Assembly (NCBI GenBank): GCA_017399445.1
Contig: JAFQCM010000099.1
Span: forward strand, 1 to 33,685
Length of the DNA stretch: 33,685 bases
Direction: 5' to 3'
Origin: Lachnospiraceae bacterium
GTDB taxonomy: Bacteria > Bacillota > Clostridia > Lachnospirales > Lachnospiraceae
Position 1 is the stretch's first letter; the number at the start of each line of letters is the position of its first letter. Both the position numbers and the translations under genes were made by a program. The notes under the pieces are model-generated. The model had not been told where the DNA came from. It did not search any database and saw only the letters and a program-made list of their open reading frames with translations. Shown here in pieces: positions 8,976-16,682 of this stretch.

Positions 8976-9737
8976 TTAAACTAAATCAAGCATTTGTGTC
9001 AAATTGAGAGATGGCATGTTGCTTTTTACATATAGGTCATAAACAGAATTTTCCTGTTTTTGTTCATTGCTATTTTCTTCCCTGGATTCTTTGGAAGAAA
9101 GAAGCTTTTCAAATAACATGATAAATTCAAGATAGTCTTCATAAGTAAAAGAAAATGCATTATTTATGTTTTCTGTAACTTCTTCAGCAACAGAAAAAAC
9201 TACTGGATTAGAAGAAACAGCAGAAGGTGTGGAAGAACTGAAGGAAACATTAGGAATTTCCATGCCTTGATTCATATAGTTAGTAACTTTAACTACATAA
9301 TTTTGTGTTTCTTCAAAAGGTGGAATACCACCATATTTTGCTACATTACCACTGCCAGCATTATAAGCAGCGAGAGCATAGGAAACATTTCCTTCATATT
9401 GCTCTAATAATTGAGATATGTATTTGGCGCCTCCCATTATATTTTGTTCTGGATCAAAAGAGTTGGTTACTCCAAGAGAAGCAGCAGTAGATGGCATAAG
9501 TTGCATAATTCCCTGAGCTCCACATTTAGAAACTGCATTTGCATCAAAGCCGGATTCTGCCTTTCCAATAGCTTTCAATAAATTCACTGGTATTTGATAA
9601 GTATCTGCGGCTTTTTGGAATATACTGTCTAAGGTCTGGGATTCCCCTAAATAGGAAGAAAAATTACCAGACACAGCAGAAGTTGTTGTGTTTATTGTAT
9701 TGTGGGCAGTATTTACTGCATTTACCCCATTAATCAT
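8976..9737 (-). CDS. lytic transglycosylase domain protein (SLT fold)
   Basis: A 253-residue protein whose central part (about 45-165) is an SLT/goose-lysozyme-like domain that cleaves the peptidoglycan glycan strand with formation of 1,6-anhydro ends. The catalytic glutamate is E61 in KAESGFDANAVS, followed by GAQGIMQLMP and ALAAYNAGSGNVAKYGG, the standard motifs. No Sec signal peptide or membrane helix is visible: the N-terminus (MINGVNAVNTAHNT) is polar. Export must therefore use another route, for example a flagellar-type system, or the start/annotation differs; the AAGGGG site seven bases before the ATG supports the start. The C-terminal 80 residues are acidic and of unknown role. It has its own promoter, divergent from aroD. 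Confidence 0.9.
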   Translation of the reverse strand: MINGVNAVNTAHNTINTTTSAVSGNFSSYLGESQTLDSIFQKAADTYQIPVNLLKAIGKAESGFDANAVSKCGAQGIMQLMPSTAASLGVTNSFDPEQNIMGGAKYISQLLEQYEGNVSYALAAYNAGSGNVAKYGGIPPFEETQNYVVKVTNYMNQGMEIPNVSFSSSTPSAVSSNPVVFSVAEEVTENINNAFSFTYEDYLEFIMLFEKLLSSKESREENSNEQKQENSVYDLYVKSNMPSLNLTQMLDLV

Positions 9738-9785
9738 AGTAATTCCCCTTATAAATGATATTTCATGTCTAAAAATGTTTTTTAA

Positions 9786-9814
9786 ATTATACCATAAGGG
9801 AAAAACACTTACAA
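9786..9814 (-). promoter_or_regulatory. sigma-A promoter for the lytic transglycosylase
   Basis: Read on the minus strand: -35 TTGTAA (9809-9814), 17-base spacer, -10 TATAAT (9786-9791). It lies about 50 bases before the start codon at 9737. Confidence 0.75.
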
Positions 9815-9821
9815 CAATTTA

Positions 9822-9850
9822 TTGCACCTTACTTTTTCCTGTGATAAAAT
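9822..9850 (+). promoter_or_regulatory. sigma-A promoter for aroD-aroK
   Basis: -35 TTGCAC (9822-9827), 17-base spacer, -10 TAAAAT (9845-9850), 34 bases before the aroD ATG. It is back to back with the promoter of the transglycosylase gene; the two -35 boxes are only seven bases apart. Confidence 0.75.
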
Positions 9851-9884
9851 TTAGAAAGTATCATAAAGGGAAGAAAGGATTTGT

Positions 9885-10649
9885 ATGAAAAGAGAAGTAA
9901 CAATTAAGGGACTTACGATTGGAAAGGGAATTCCAAAGATTTGTGTTCCAATTGTAAGTGAAAAAACAGAAGATATTTTAACAGCTGCAATAGAAGCAGA
10001 AAAATCTGTTGCTGACCTGGTAGAGTGGCGGGCAGATTTCTGGGAAGAATTAAAGGATAAGCAGGCATTAGAAAAGATATTGTGTGATTTGCAGCAAATA
10101 TTAAAAACAAAGCCACTGCTTTTTACCATCCGGACTAATGCAGAAGGTGGAGAGTTTCAAGGAACGGCAAAAGAATATAGCGAACTGGTAAAAAAAGCAG
10201 CCAAAGGGGCTGATATGATAGATATAGAAGTTTTTATGAAAGAATTAAATGCAAAGGAATTGATTTGGGAGATTCAAAAAGAAGAATGTGTGGTAGTTGG
10301 TTCTAATCATGATTTTCATAAAACACCAGAAAAAGAAGAAATTATAAGAAGACTTTGTTTCATGCAACAGACAGGGGCAGATATTCCTAAAATAGCAGTA
10401 ATGCCAGAAACTCCAAAAGATGTACTGACATTGTTATCTGCAACAGAAGAGATGTTTTCTTTGCATGCAGACCGTCCTATTGTTACTATGTCCATGGCAG
10501 GAACTGGTGTGATTAGTCGTATCTCAGGAGAAATTTTTGGATCTGCCATTACTTTTGGAAGTATTTCAAAAGCATCTGCACCGGGACAGTTGGAACTAAA
10601 AGAATTAAGAAAAGCACTGGAGATTATCCATGGAGATAAGGAGAACTAG
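9885..10649 (+). CDS. aroD: 3-dehydroquinate dehydratase, type I
   Basis: Third step of the shikimate pathway: dehydration of 3-dehydroquinate to 3-dehydroshikimate through a Schiff base. The protein has 254 residues, the usual type I length. The Schiff-base lysine is K169 in PKIAVMP and the catalytic histidine is H142 in SNHDFHKTP, matching E. coli K170 and H143. DLVEWRADF and FGSISKASAPGQ are further type I signatures. The ATG has an AAAGGA site. The next gene, shikimate kinase, starts two bases after the stop, giving a two-gene shikimate operon with its own promoter. Confidence 0.96.
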   Translation: MKREVTIKGLTIGKGIPKICVPIVSEKTEDILTAAIEAEKSVADLVEWRADFWEELKDKQALEKILCDLQQILKTKPLLFTIRTNAEGGEFQGTAKEYSELVKKAAKGADMIDIEVFMKELNAKELIWEIQKEECVVVGSNHDFHKTPEKEEIIRRLCFMQQTGADIPKIAVMPETPKDVLTLLSATEEMFSLHADRPIVTMSMAGTGVISRISGEIFGSAITFGSISKASAPGQLELKELRKALEIIHGDKEN

Positions 10650-10650
10650 A

Positions 10651-11172
10651 ATGAGTAAATTAGAGTGTAATATTATGTTAATTGGATTTATGGGAACCGG
10701 AAAGTCAACAATTGCAGATAAGTTAAAGCAAATCTTAAATGTAGAACAGATTGAAATGGATGCTTTAATTGCACAAGAAGCCGGGATGAGTATTCCGGAT
10801 ATTTTCGAAAAGTTTGGAGAAGAACATTTCAGAGACTTAGAAACGGATATGCTGGAAAAGTTTAAAGAGAAAAAGCCAGTAATTGTTTCCTGTGGAGGTG
10901 GAGCAGTGCTTCGTGATGAAAATATTGAAATTATGAGGGGACAGGGAAAAATCGTACTATTGACAGCAACACCACAAACTGTATTTGAACGTGTACGTAA
11001 CAGTAAAAACAGACCGGTATTAAATGGAAATATGAACGTGGAATATATTAGTGGTCTGATGGAAAAAAGAAGAGAACGATATGAAATGGCTGCGGATATT
11101 GTGGTGGCTACGGATGATAAAACTGTGGAGGAAATTTGTGAAGAAATTTTAGAAAAGGTGGAGATAGCTTAA
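10651..11172 (+). CDS. aroK: shikimate kinase
   Basis: Phosphorylates shikimate at the 3-hydroxyl with ATP. The 173-residue protein has the P-loop GFMGTGKST at residues 12-20, substrate-binding RDLETDML, the GGGAV motif, and the lid segment with RNSKNRPVL. I start it at the ATG at 10651, which has AAGGAG about eight bases upstream; an ATG at 10630 in the same frame lies inside aroD, lacks a site, and would add MEIRRTR. Co-transcribed with aroD. Whether the gene is called aroK or aroL is nomenclature only. Confidence 0.95.
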   Translation: MSKLECNIMLIGFMGTGKSTIADKLKQILNVEQIEMDALIAQEAGMSIPDIFEKFGEEHFRDLETDMLEKFKEKKPVIVSCGGGAVLRDENIEIMRGQGKIVLLTATPQTVFERVRNSKNRPVLNGNMNVEYISGLMEKRRERYEMAADIVVATDDKTVEEICEEILEKVEIA

Positions 11173-11182
11173 GTAAAAGAGA

Positions 11183-11213
11183 CTTAGGGTAGAATTCTTA
11201 GCTCTGCCCTAAG
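11183..11213 (+). terminator. hairpin after aroK, possible terminator
   Basis: CTTAGGGTAGA (11183-11193) pairs with TCTGCCCTAAG (11203-11213) over 11 bp including one T-G pair, with a nine-base loop. The T-run (CTTTTT) starts only about ten bases later, so termination efficiency is uncertain. Confidence 0.5.
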
Positions 11214-11391
11214 CAGAATGCAACTTTTTGTGCAATATGTCAATAATTATGAAGAAATTATAAAGTCTATGCTTTTTATCTGAAAATATGTTATGATAAC
11301 ACCATCATTGCAAAGTTCAGCACATTCGTGCAAAATTCCCTACTATATTTATTTTATAAAGAAAAATAAAGTGAGATTGGGAGGAAAATTT

Positions 11392-12318
11392 ATGGAGTAT
11401 GAAAAATTTGTAAAAACTATGCAGAGAATGGTGGAGGTAATAAGTGATTCTGATATTAAAGTTATGATTACAGAAGTAAGTAAAAATAACGGTGTGAAAA
11501 GAAAAGGAATTATGATGAAAAAAGAAAGTGGTAATGTGGCACCTACAATTTATTTGGAGGAATTCTACAGTGAGTTTCAAAGGGGGAAACCACTAGAAGA
11601 GATAGCCCATACTATTTTGGAGATTTGTCATCATAATTGTGCCATGAATAGTTTTCAGGTAGATAAATTTAAAGACTATCAGCAGATGAAATCCCAGATT
11701 GTATACCGGATTGTAAACCTTGATAAGAATATGGAAAATTTGAAGGACAGTCCTTATATTCGGTTTATGGATTTGGCTATTGTATTGTATGTATCTTTTC
11801 CTGTAGATGGCATGACCAGTGGGGCGGTGTTGATAAAAAACGAACATCTCGATTTATGGGGGATTACCAAAGAAGAGGCATTACGACAGGCAGCAGAAAA
11901 TACACCGAAATTGATGCAACCACAAATTAAGAAAATGGAGGATACCATAAGAGAATTATTTGCTATAGGAGAAGGGGAAGAAAATGAGGAATTTGAAATT
12001 TTCATGAATGAAATGAGAGAGAATGAAGCCAGAATACCTATGTATGTACTAACGAATGAAAAAAATCTTTATGGTGCAGCATGTATGTTGTATGAAGGGG
12101 TTTTAGAAATGTTTGCACAGGAACTGGGAGAAGATATTTATATTCTTCCAAGTAGTGTCCATGAAGTGATACTGGTACCTGCATCCATATCATTTCCGCC
12201 AAGAGAGTTAAAAGAAATGGTTCAGGAAATTAATGCTACGCAAATTCCAAAAGAAGAAATACTATCTGGAACAGTATATAAATTCTCAAGGAAACAACGA
12301 GGATTTTGTATGCTTTAA
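11392..12318 (+). CDS. DUF5688 family protein
   Basis: A 308-residue cytoplasmic-looking protein without signal peptide or membrane helices. The segment DSPYIRFMDLAIVLYV, followed by LWGITKEEALRQAAENTP, is what I associate with DUF5688, a family of unknown function frequent in Lachnospiraceae, often in several paralogues. The N-terminal half reads MEYEKFVKTMQRMVEVI and contains a basic stretch (VKRKGIMMKK); the C-terminal part ends in a region with ILPSSVHEVILVPA. The ATG at 11392 has GGGAGG seven bases upstream; an upstream ATG at 11293 has none. It stands alone between aroK and tRNA-Arg. No function can be assigned. Confidence 0.8.
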   Translation: MEYEKFVKTMQRMVEVISDSDIKVMITEVSKNNGVKRKGIMMKKESGNVAPTIYLEEFYSEFQRGKPLEEIAHTILEICHHNCAMNSFQVDKFKDYQQMKSQIVYRIVNLDKNMENLKDSPYIRFMDLAIVLYVSFPVDGMTSGAVLIKNEHLDLWGITKEEALRQAAENTPKLMQPQIKKMEDTIRELFAIGEGEENEEFEIFMNEMRENEARIPMYVLTNEKNLYGAACMLYEGVLEMFAQELGEDIYILPSSVHEVILVPASISFPPRELKEMVQEINATQIPKEEILSGTVYKFSRKQRGFCML

Positions 12319-12379
12319 AGAAACAAAGAAAATTTTTAAAAGTAAAAATGTAAAAAAATCATTAATTTGAAATTAGCAA

Positions 12380-12408
12380 TTGATTAATCTGTTGAAATGT
12401 TGTAAAAT
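12380..12408 (+). promoter_or_regulatory. promoter of tRNA-Arg
   Basis: -35 TTGATT (12380-12385), 17-base spacer, -10 TAAAAT (12403-12408), 32 bases before the first base of the tRNA. Confidence 0.6.
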
Positions 12409-12440
12409 GTAATGCGTGGCTTGTGAGGCCGCAGAAATTT

Positions 12441-12513
12441 GTGCCTGTAGCTCAGGGGATAGAGCAACGGTTTCCGGTACCGTGTGGCGGGGGTTCGAAT
12501 CCCTCCAGGCACA
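12441..12513 (+). tRNA. tRNA-Arg(CCG)
   Basis: A 73-base cloverleaf. Acceptor arms GTGCCTG (12441-12447) and CAGGCAC (12506-12512) with discriminator A; D arm with GCTC/GAGC; anticodon stem ACGGT/ACCGT enclosing loop TTCCGGT, giving anticodon CCG, which reads CGG (Arg); T arm with TTCGAAT and a stem including one G-T pair. The CCA end is not encoded. Confidence 0.95.
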
Positions 12514-12577
12514 TATTACATTTTAGGTTAAAATTAAAAAAATTGCATTTAGTAACCTTGAACAATAGGAGGTTTAT

Positions 12578-13864
12578 ATGAAGATTTCGATAGATAAGAT
12601 GAGAAAATTTTTAAGTAATAACTGGAAATATTTGGCAGGTGCAGTTGCGTTTATTATATTAGTTATCATATTGGTAAATCTTTCTGCAAAGGAAGGTGTG
12701 GTGGATGAACCAAAAACCGAAGAAACTGGTGAAGTTACTTCAAGTGAGGATACAACTCAGGAAGAGGGAATCGAAGAAGTAGAACAGGCAAATTCTCTTA
12801 GTACGGAAGAAACTGCGATTAATGAATTGATAAATCAGTATTTCAATGCTATGGCAAATAATGATGTAGAAACATTAAAGACCATTTTGGGAGAGGTACT
12901 TCCTGAAGATGAAGAATCTGTAAAAAAAGGTAGTGAATATACAGAAAGTTATAACAATGTTATCTGCTACACAAGAGCTGGGAAAATAGAAAATTCTTAT
13001 GTTGTATTTGCCAGCTATGAAGCAAAATTTGTAGGAATTAGCACTACAGCACCAGGTTTATTATCTTTTTATGTACTTACTAAAGAGGATGGAAGTTTAT
13101 ATATCCAGAATAAATTGGATGATGAAACTAAGACTTATATTCAGGGACTTGTGGTGGATGATGAAGAAGTGGCTGATTTATTTGAATCTTCTCAGAAAAG
13201 ATATGAACAGGCACTGGCAGATGATGCTTCTTTAAAGGAATTTGTGACAAGTCTCGAAAGTAAAAGTGAGCAGACTACAGCAGAGAACACAGAAGAACAG
13301 GCACAGCCTACAGAGGCATCACAAGCTACAGAAACACCACAGCCTACAGAAGCACCACAGGTTACAGAAGCACCACAGGTTACAGAAACACCACAGCCTA
13401 CAGAAGTACCAGCTGAAAATGCAAAAGTATATGTAAAAGCAAAAGAAAATGTAAATGTAAGGAATGATGCTTCTGAAGATGCAGATCCAATTGGAAAACT
13501 CCTTGGGGGTGAGACTGCTGAAAAAACAGGTGAAAAAGATGGATGGATTGCAATTAATTATAAAGGACAGCCAGGATATGTAAAAGCAGATTTTGTAGAT
13601 ACTACTACAGAAGGAAGTGGTTCTGTATCACAGCAGACTTCAAGTGAAAGTAGTGAGAACAATGAAAGCAGTGAAAAAGAAACTGTTTATGTGAAGGAAA
13701 CGGTAAATATCAGGGCAGAAATGAGCCAGGATTCTGAAAGAGTTGGTACTGCATACGCAGGAGATACTTATACAAAGATTCAGGATTACGCAGAAGGCTG
13801 GACAAAGATTGAATATAATGGTTCAGAAGCTTATATAAAAACAGAATTCTTAGAAACAAGATAA
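12578..13864 (+). CDS. membrane-anchored protein with two SH3b domains
   Basis: A 428-residue cell-surface protein. Residues about 17-37 (KYLAGAVAFIILVIILVNL) form one membrane helix with a short basic cytoplasmic end, so the rest lies outside. Then come an acidic linker, a domain of about 80-215 that begins INELINQYFNAMANND and looks NTF2-like, a Pro/Thr/Glu spacer of six six-residue repeats (243-278), and two bacterial SH3 domains (about 283-341, NVNVRNDAS...GYVKADFV; about 368-428, TVNIRAEMS...AYIKTEFL). SH3b domains usually bind peptidoglycan or its peptides, so a wall-associated role is likely; no catalytic domain is present. A clear AGGAGG precedes the ATG. It is flanked by tRNA-Arg and a strong terminator, so it is a single-gene unit or shares the tRNA transcript. 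Confidence 0.85.
   Translation: MKISIDKMRKFLSNNWKYLAGAVAFIILVIILVNLSAKEGVVDEPKTEETGEVTSSEDTTQEEGIEEVEQANSLSTEETAINELINQYFNAMANNDVETLKTILGEVLPEDEESVKKGSEYTESYNNVICYTRAGKIENSYVVFASYEAKFVGISTTAPGLLSFYVLTKEDGSLYIQNKLDDETKTYIQGLVVDDEEVADLFESSQKRYEQALADDASLKEFVTSLESKSEQTTAENTEEQAQPTEASQATETPQPTEAPQVTEAPQVTETPQPTEVPAENAKVYVKAKENVNVRNDASEDADPIGKLLGGETAEKTGEKDGWIAINYKGQPGYVKADFVDTTTEGSGSVSQQTSSESSENNESSEKETVYVKETVNIRAEMSQDSERVGTAYAGDTYTKIQDYAEGWTKIEYNGSEAYIKTEFLETR
13304..13411 (+). repeat. 18-bp coding tandem repeat, six copies
   Basis: Six units of 18 bases encode QPTEAS, QATETP, QPTEAP, QVTEAP, QVTETP and QPTEVP. The units differ by a few bases (CAGCCT or CAGGTT, GCACCA or ACACCA). They form the extended spacer between the extracellular domain and the SH3b pair. 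Confidence 0.9.
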
Positions 13865-13889
13865 TATGATATCATAAGAGAAAATGGGT

Positions 13890-13918
13890 AAAAGACATGT
13901 GGAATCCGCATGTCTTTT
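13890..13918 (+). terminator. intrinsic terminator after the SH3b gene
   Basis: AAAAGACATGTGG (13890-13902) pairs with CCGCATGTCTTTT (13906-13918), a 13-bp stem with one T-G pair and a three-base loop; the T-run is part of the stem end. It isolates the SH3b gene from rluF. Confidence 0.85.
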
Positions 13919-13975
13919 GTTCAATTAACAGATTCTTATTTTAGTAAACAAGTCCAACAAAACAGGAGAGGGCAA

Positions 13976-14749
13976 ATGAGTGAAATAACGATAAGATTAA
14001 ATAAATTCCTTGCAGAAGCAGGTGTTTGTTCCCGTAGAGAAGCAGACCGTTTTATTGAACAGGGAATGGTAGAAGTAGATGGAAAAAAGGCAGAATTGGG
14101 GATGCATGTGCGGGAAGACCAAAGGGTGGTTTTTCAAGGAAAAGAGGTAAAAAGAAAAGAAAACAGAATTTTAATTGCTTTTCACAAGCCGAAAGGAATT
14201 GTATGCACAGCAGAAAAACGGGAAAAAAATAATATTATAGATTATATTAATTATCCGGAACGGATTTACTATGCAGGAAGATTGGATAAAGATTCAGAAG
14301 GTCTCATACTTCTTACAAATTATGGTGAAATTGTAAATAAAATGATGCGAGGTGCGAATGCCCACGAGAAAGAGTATGTGGTAAAGGTAAATAAAAAAAT
14401 TACAGATAAATTTTTGAAGGGAATGGCATCAAGTGTGCCTTTGGATGAAATTAATGCAGTAACCAGACCATGTAAGGTAAAAAAAGTAGATGATTATACT
14501 TTTAAAATTATTCTTACTCAGGGATTAAATCGGCAGATTAGAAGAATGTGTGAGTATTTTGGGTATCGGGTGGTAGCATTAAAACGTATCCGTATTATGA
14601 ATATTAAACTGGGGGATTTAAAGAGAGGAGAATATCGGGATATTACCAGTGAAGAATTTGCAGAATTAGAACGATTGTTAGCAGGTTCAGAAGGAAAAAC
14701 GAAGGGAGAAAAAAATGTCATTAGAAAGAATAAAAGAGTTAACAGATAA
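13976..14749 (+). CDS. rluF: 23S rRNA pseudouridine synthase, RluF type
   Basis: Isomerises uridine to pseudouridine in 23S rRNA. The 257-residue protein has an N-terminal S4 RNA-binding domain (about 5-65, RLNKFLAEAGVCSRREADRF) and the catalytic domain with GRLDKDSEGL, whose second aspartate is the nucleophile, and QGLNRQIRRMCEYFGY. These motifs and HEKEYVVKV fit the RluF subgroup (E. coli position 2604) better than RluB or RluE; subgroup assignment is by memory of the motifs. The start at 13976 follows AGGAGAGG; an ATG at 13910 lies inside the preceding terminator and is rejected. The 3' end overlaps ligA by 35 bases. Confidence 0.9.
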   Translation: MSEITIRLNKFLAEAGVCSRREADRFIEQGMVEVDGKKAELGMHVREDQRVVFQGKEVKRKENRILIAFHKPKGIVCTAEKREKNNIIDYINYPERIYYAGRLDKDSEGLILLTNYGEIVNKMMRGANAHEKEYVVKVNKKITDKFLKGMASSVPLDEINAVTRPCKVKKVDDYTFKIILTQGLNRQIRRMCEYFGYRVVALKRIRIMNIKLGDLKRGEYRDITSEEFAELERLLAGSEGKTKGEKNVIRKNKRVNR

Positions 14750-16658
14750 ATTAAATGAGGCAGCAAAAGCATATTACTCAGAAGACAGAGAAATTATGAG
14801 TAATTATGAGTATGATAAACTGTATGATGAGTTGGCAGCTTTAGAAGAAAAAGAGGGAATTGTATTAGCTGGAAGTCCAACAATAAAGGTTGGATTTGAA
14901 GCATTGTCAGAACTGCCGAAGGAGTCCCATGAAATGCCAATGCTTTCTTTGGATAAAACAAAGGAAGTAGAGGAATTAAAAAGCTGGGTAGGAGAAAAAG
15001 AAGCTTTGCTTTCCTGGAAACTAGATGGGCTTACCGTAGTGCTTACTTATCAAAATGGAGAACTTGTGAAAGCAGTTACCAGAGGAAATGGAGCTATTGG
15101 AGAAGTAATTACCAATAATGCCAGAACTTTTAAAAATCTGCCTCTTCGAATTGAATATAAGGGGGAACTTATTCTTCGTGGAGAAGCGGTGATCCGTTAT
15201 TCAGATTTTGAAAAAATTAATGAACAGATAGAGAATCCGGATGAAAAATATAAGAATCCAAGAAATTTATGTAGTGGTTCAGTAAGACAGCTGAACAATG
15301 AAATAACAGCTAAGAGAAATGTAAATTTCTTTGCTTTTTCCTTAGTGAGAGCAGAAAATGTAGATTTTGAAAACTCTGTGGAAAATCAATTTTTATGGCT
15401 GAAAAAACAAGGATTTGATGTGGTGGAATATAAAAAAGTAACACAGAATACTTTGGAAGAAATGGTAAAAGATTTTTCTGATAGGATTCCATCTAATGAC
15501 TTTCCATCGGACGGACTGGTAACAATTTATGATGACATAGCTTATGGAATATCTCTTGGGAGCACAGCAAAATTTCCAAGAAATTCTATTGCTTTTAAAT
15601 GGGCAGACGAAATGGCAGAGACTACATTGCTGGAAATTGAGTGGAGTGCATCTCGAACAGGTTTAATTAATCCGGTTGCGATTTTTGAACCGGTAGAACT
15701 AGAAGGAACTACAGTAAGCAGAGCCAGTGTTCATAATATTAGTGTGATGCGTTCTTTAGAACTTGGAGAAGGGGATAAGATAAAAGTTTATAAAGCAAAT
15801 ATGATTATTCCTCAAATTGGAGAAAACTTAACGAAAAGTGGTACTGTGAAAATTCCGGAAAACTGTCCGGTATGTGGTGGAAAAACAGAAATTAGAAAAG
15901 TAAAAGAAGGAGAATCCCTTTATTGTATCAATGAAGAATGTCAGGCAAAGAGAATTAAATCCTTTACTTTGTTTGTAAGCAGAGATGCATTAAATATTGA
16001 GGGGCTTTCCGAATCGACTTTGGAAAAATTTATTGATTCCGGTTTTATCAAAGAATATGCAGATATTTTCCTATTGGAACGTTATAAAGAACAAATGATT
16101 ACACTTGAGGGATTTGGTGAAAGGTCTTATAATAATTTAATGGATAGTATTGAAAAGGCTAAGAAAACTACCATGCCAAGACTTTTATATAGTTTGGGAA
16201 TTGCAAATGTGGGGCTTTCTACAGCAAAAATTATATGTAATGAAATGGAACACAATCTGGAACGTATCATGGATGCAAAGGTGGAAGACTTAAGTCTTAT
16301 TAATGGGATTGGTGAAGTGATTGCTAAATCATTTTGTGAATATTTCAGTAAAGAGGAAAATAGAATCCAACTACTAGAATTAAGTAAGATATTGGAAATT
16401 CAGGTAGAGGAAACCACAAAAGGTCAATTGAAAGATATGGTATTTGTCATTACTGGAAGTGTAGAGCAGTTTTCGAACCGAAGTGAAATGAAAGAATTTA
16501 TTGAGAAGAATGGAGGAAAGGTAACAGGAAGTGTTACCAGCAAAACCACCTATTTGATTAATAATGATAAAGACTCTACTTCTTCCAAAAATAAAAAGGC
16601 AAAAGAGTTAGGAATACCAATTATTTCAGAAACAGAAGTAGTTGAAATGACAAAATAG
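14715..16658 (+). CDS. ligA: NAD+-dependent DNA ligase, divergent LigA
   Basis: Seals nicks in duplex DNA using NAD+. All LigA parts are present in 647 residues: N-terminal Ia domain (1-60), nucleotidyltransferase domain with SWKLDG (K102 is the AMP-accepting lysine), OB fold (SRTGLINPVA), a four-cysteine zinc site (CPVC...CINEEC, about 394-416), helix-hairpin-helix region, and a C-terminal BRCT domain (about 575-647). Several residues important in E. coli LigA are changed: H23 is Y21, D32 is N30, E113 is S100, and K290 is I271, while Y22, Y35, D36, E173 and K314 equivalents (Y20, Y33, D34, E157, K295) are kept. The start has GGGAG upstream and lies inside rluF in another frame, suggesting coupling. 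It may be a lineage-specific variant or a second ligase. Confidence 0.92.
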   Translation: MSLERIKELTDKLNEAAKAYYSEDREIMSNYEYDKLYDELAALEEKEGIVLAGSPTIKVGFEALSELPKESHEMPMLSLDKTKEVEELKSWVGEKEALLSWKLDGLTVVLTYQNGELVKAVTRGNGAIGEVITNNARTFKNLPLRIEYKGELILRGEAVIRYSDFEKINEQIENPDEKYKNPRNLCSGSVRQLNNEITAKRNVNFFAFSLVRAENVDFENSVENQFLWLKKQGFDVVEYKKVTQNTLEEMVKDFSDRIPSNDFPSDGLVTIYDDIAYGISLGSTAKFPRNSIAFKWADEMAETTLLEIEWSASRTGLINPVAIFEPVELEGTTVSRASVHNISVMRSLELGEGDKIKVYKANMIIPQIGENLTKSGTVKIPENCPVCGGKTEIRKVKEGESLYCINEECQAKRIKSFTLFVSRDALNIEGLSESTLEKFIDSGFIKEYADIFLLERYKEQMITLEGFGERSYNNLMDSIEKAKKTTMPRLLYSLGIANVGLSTAKIICNEMEHNLERIMDAKVEDLSLINGIGEVIAKSFCEYFSKEENRIQLLELSKILEIQVEETTKGQLKDMVFVITGSVEQFSNRSEMKEFIEKNGGKVTGSVTSKTTYLINNDKDSTSSKNKKAKELGIPIISETEVVEMTK

Positions 16659-16682
16659 CTTAAAATAACAGGAGGGATTGAA

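Noticed and set aside
11293..11391. Upstream extension of the DUF5688 protein
   Set aside because: No ribosome site at 11293, whereas GGGAGG precedes the ATG at 11392.
13910..13975. Upstream extension of RluF starting with MSFVQLTDSYF
   Set aside because: The ATG lies in the terminator of the previous gene and lacks a ribosome site; the conserved S4 domain begins after the ATG at 13976.
16659..16682. Possible methionine-related riboswitch before metA
   Set aside because: Only 24 bases separate ligA and metA, enough just for the ribosome site.
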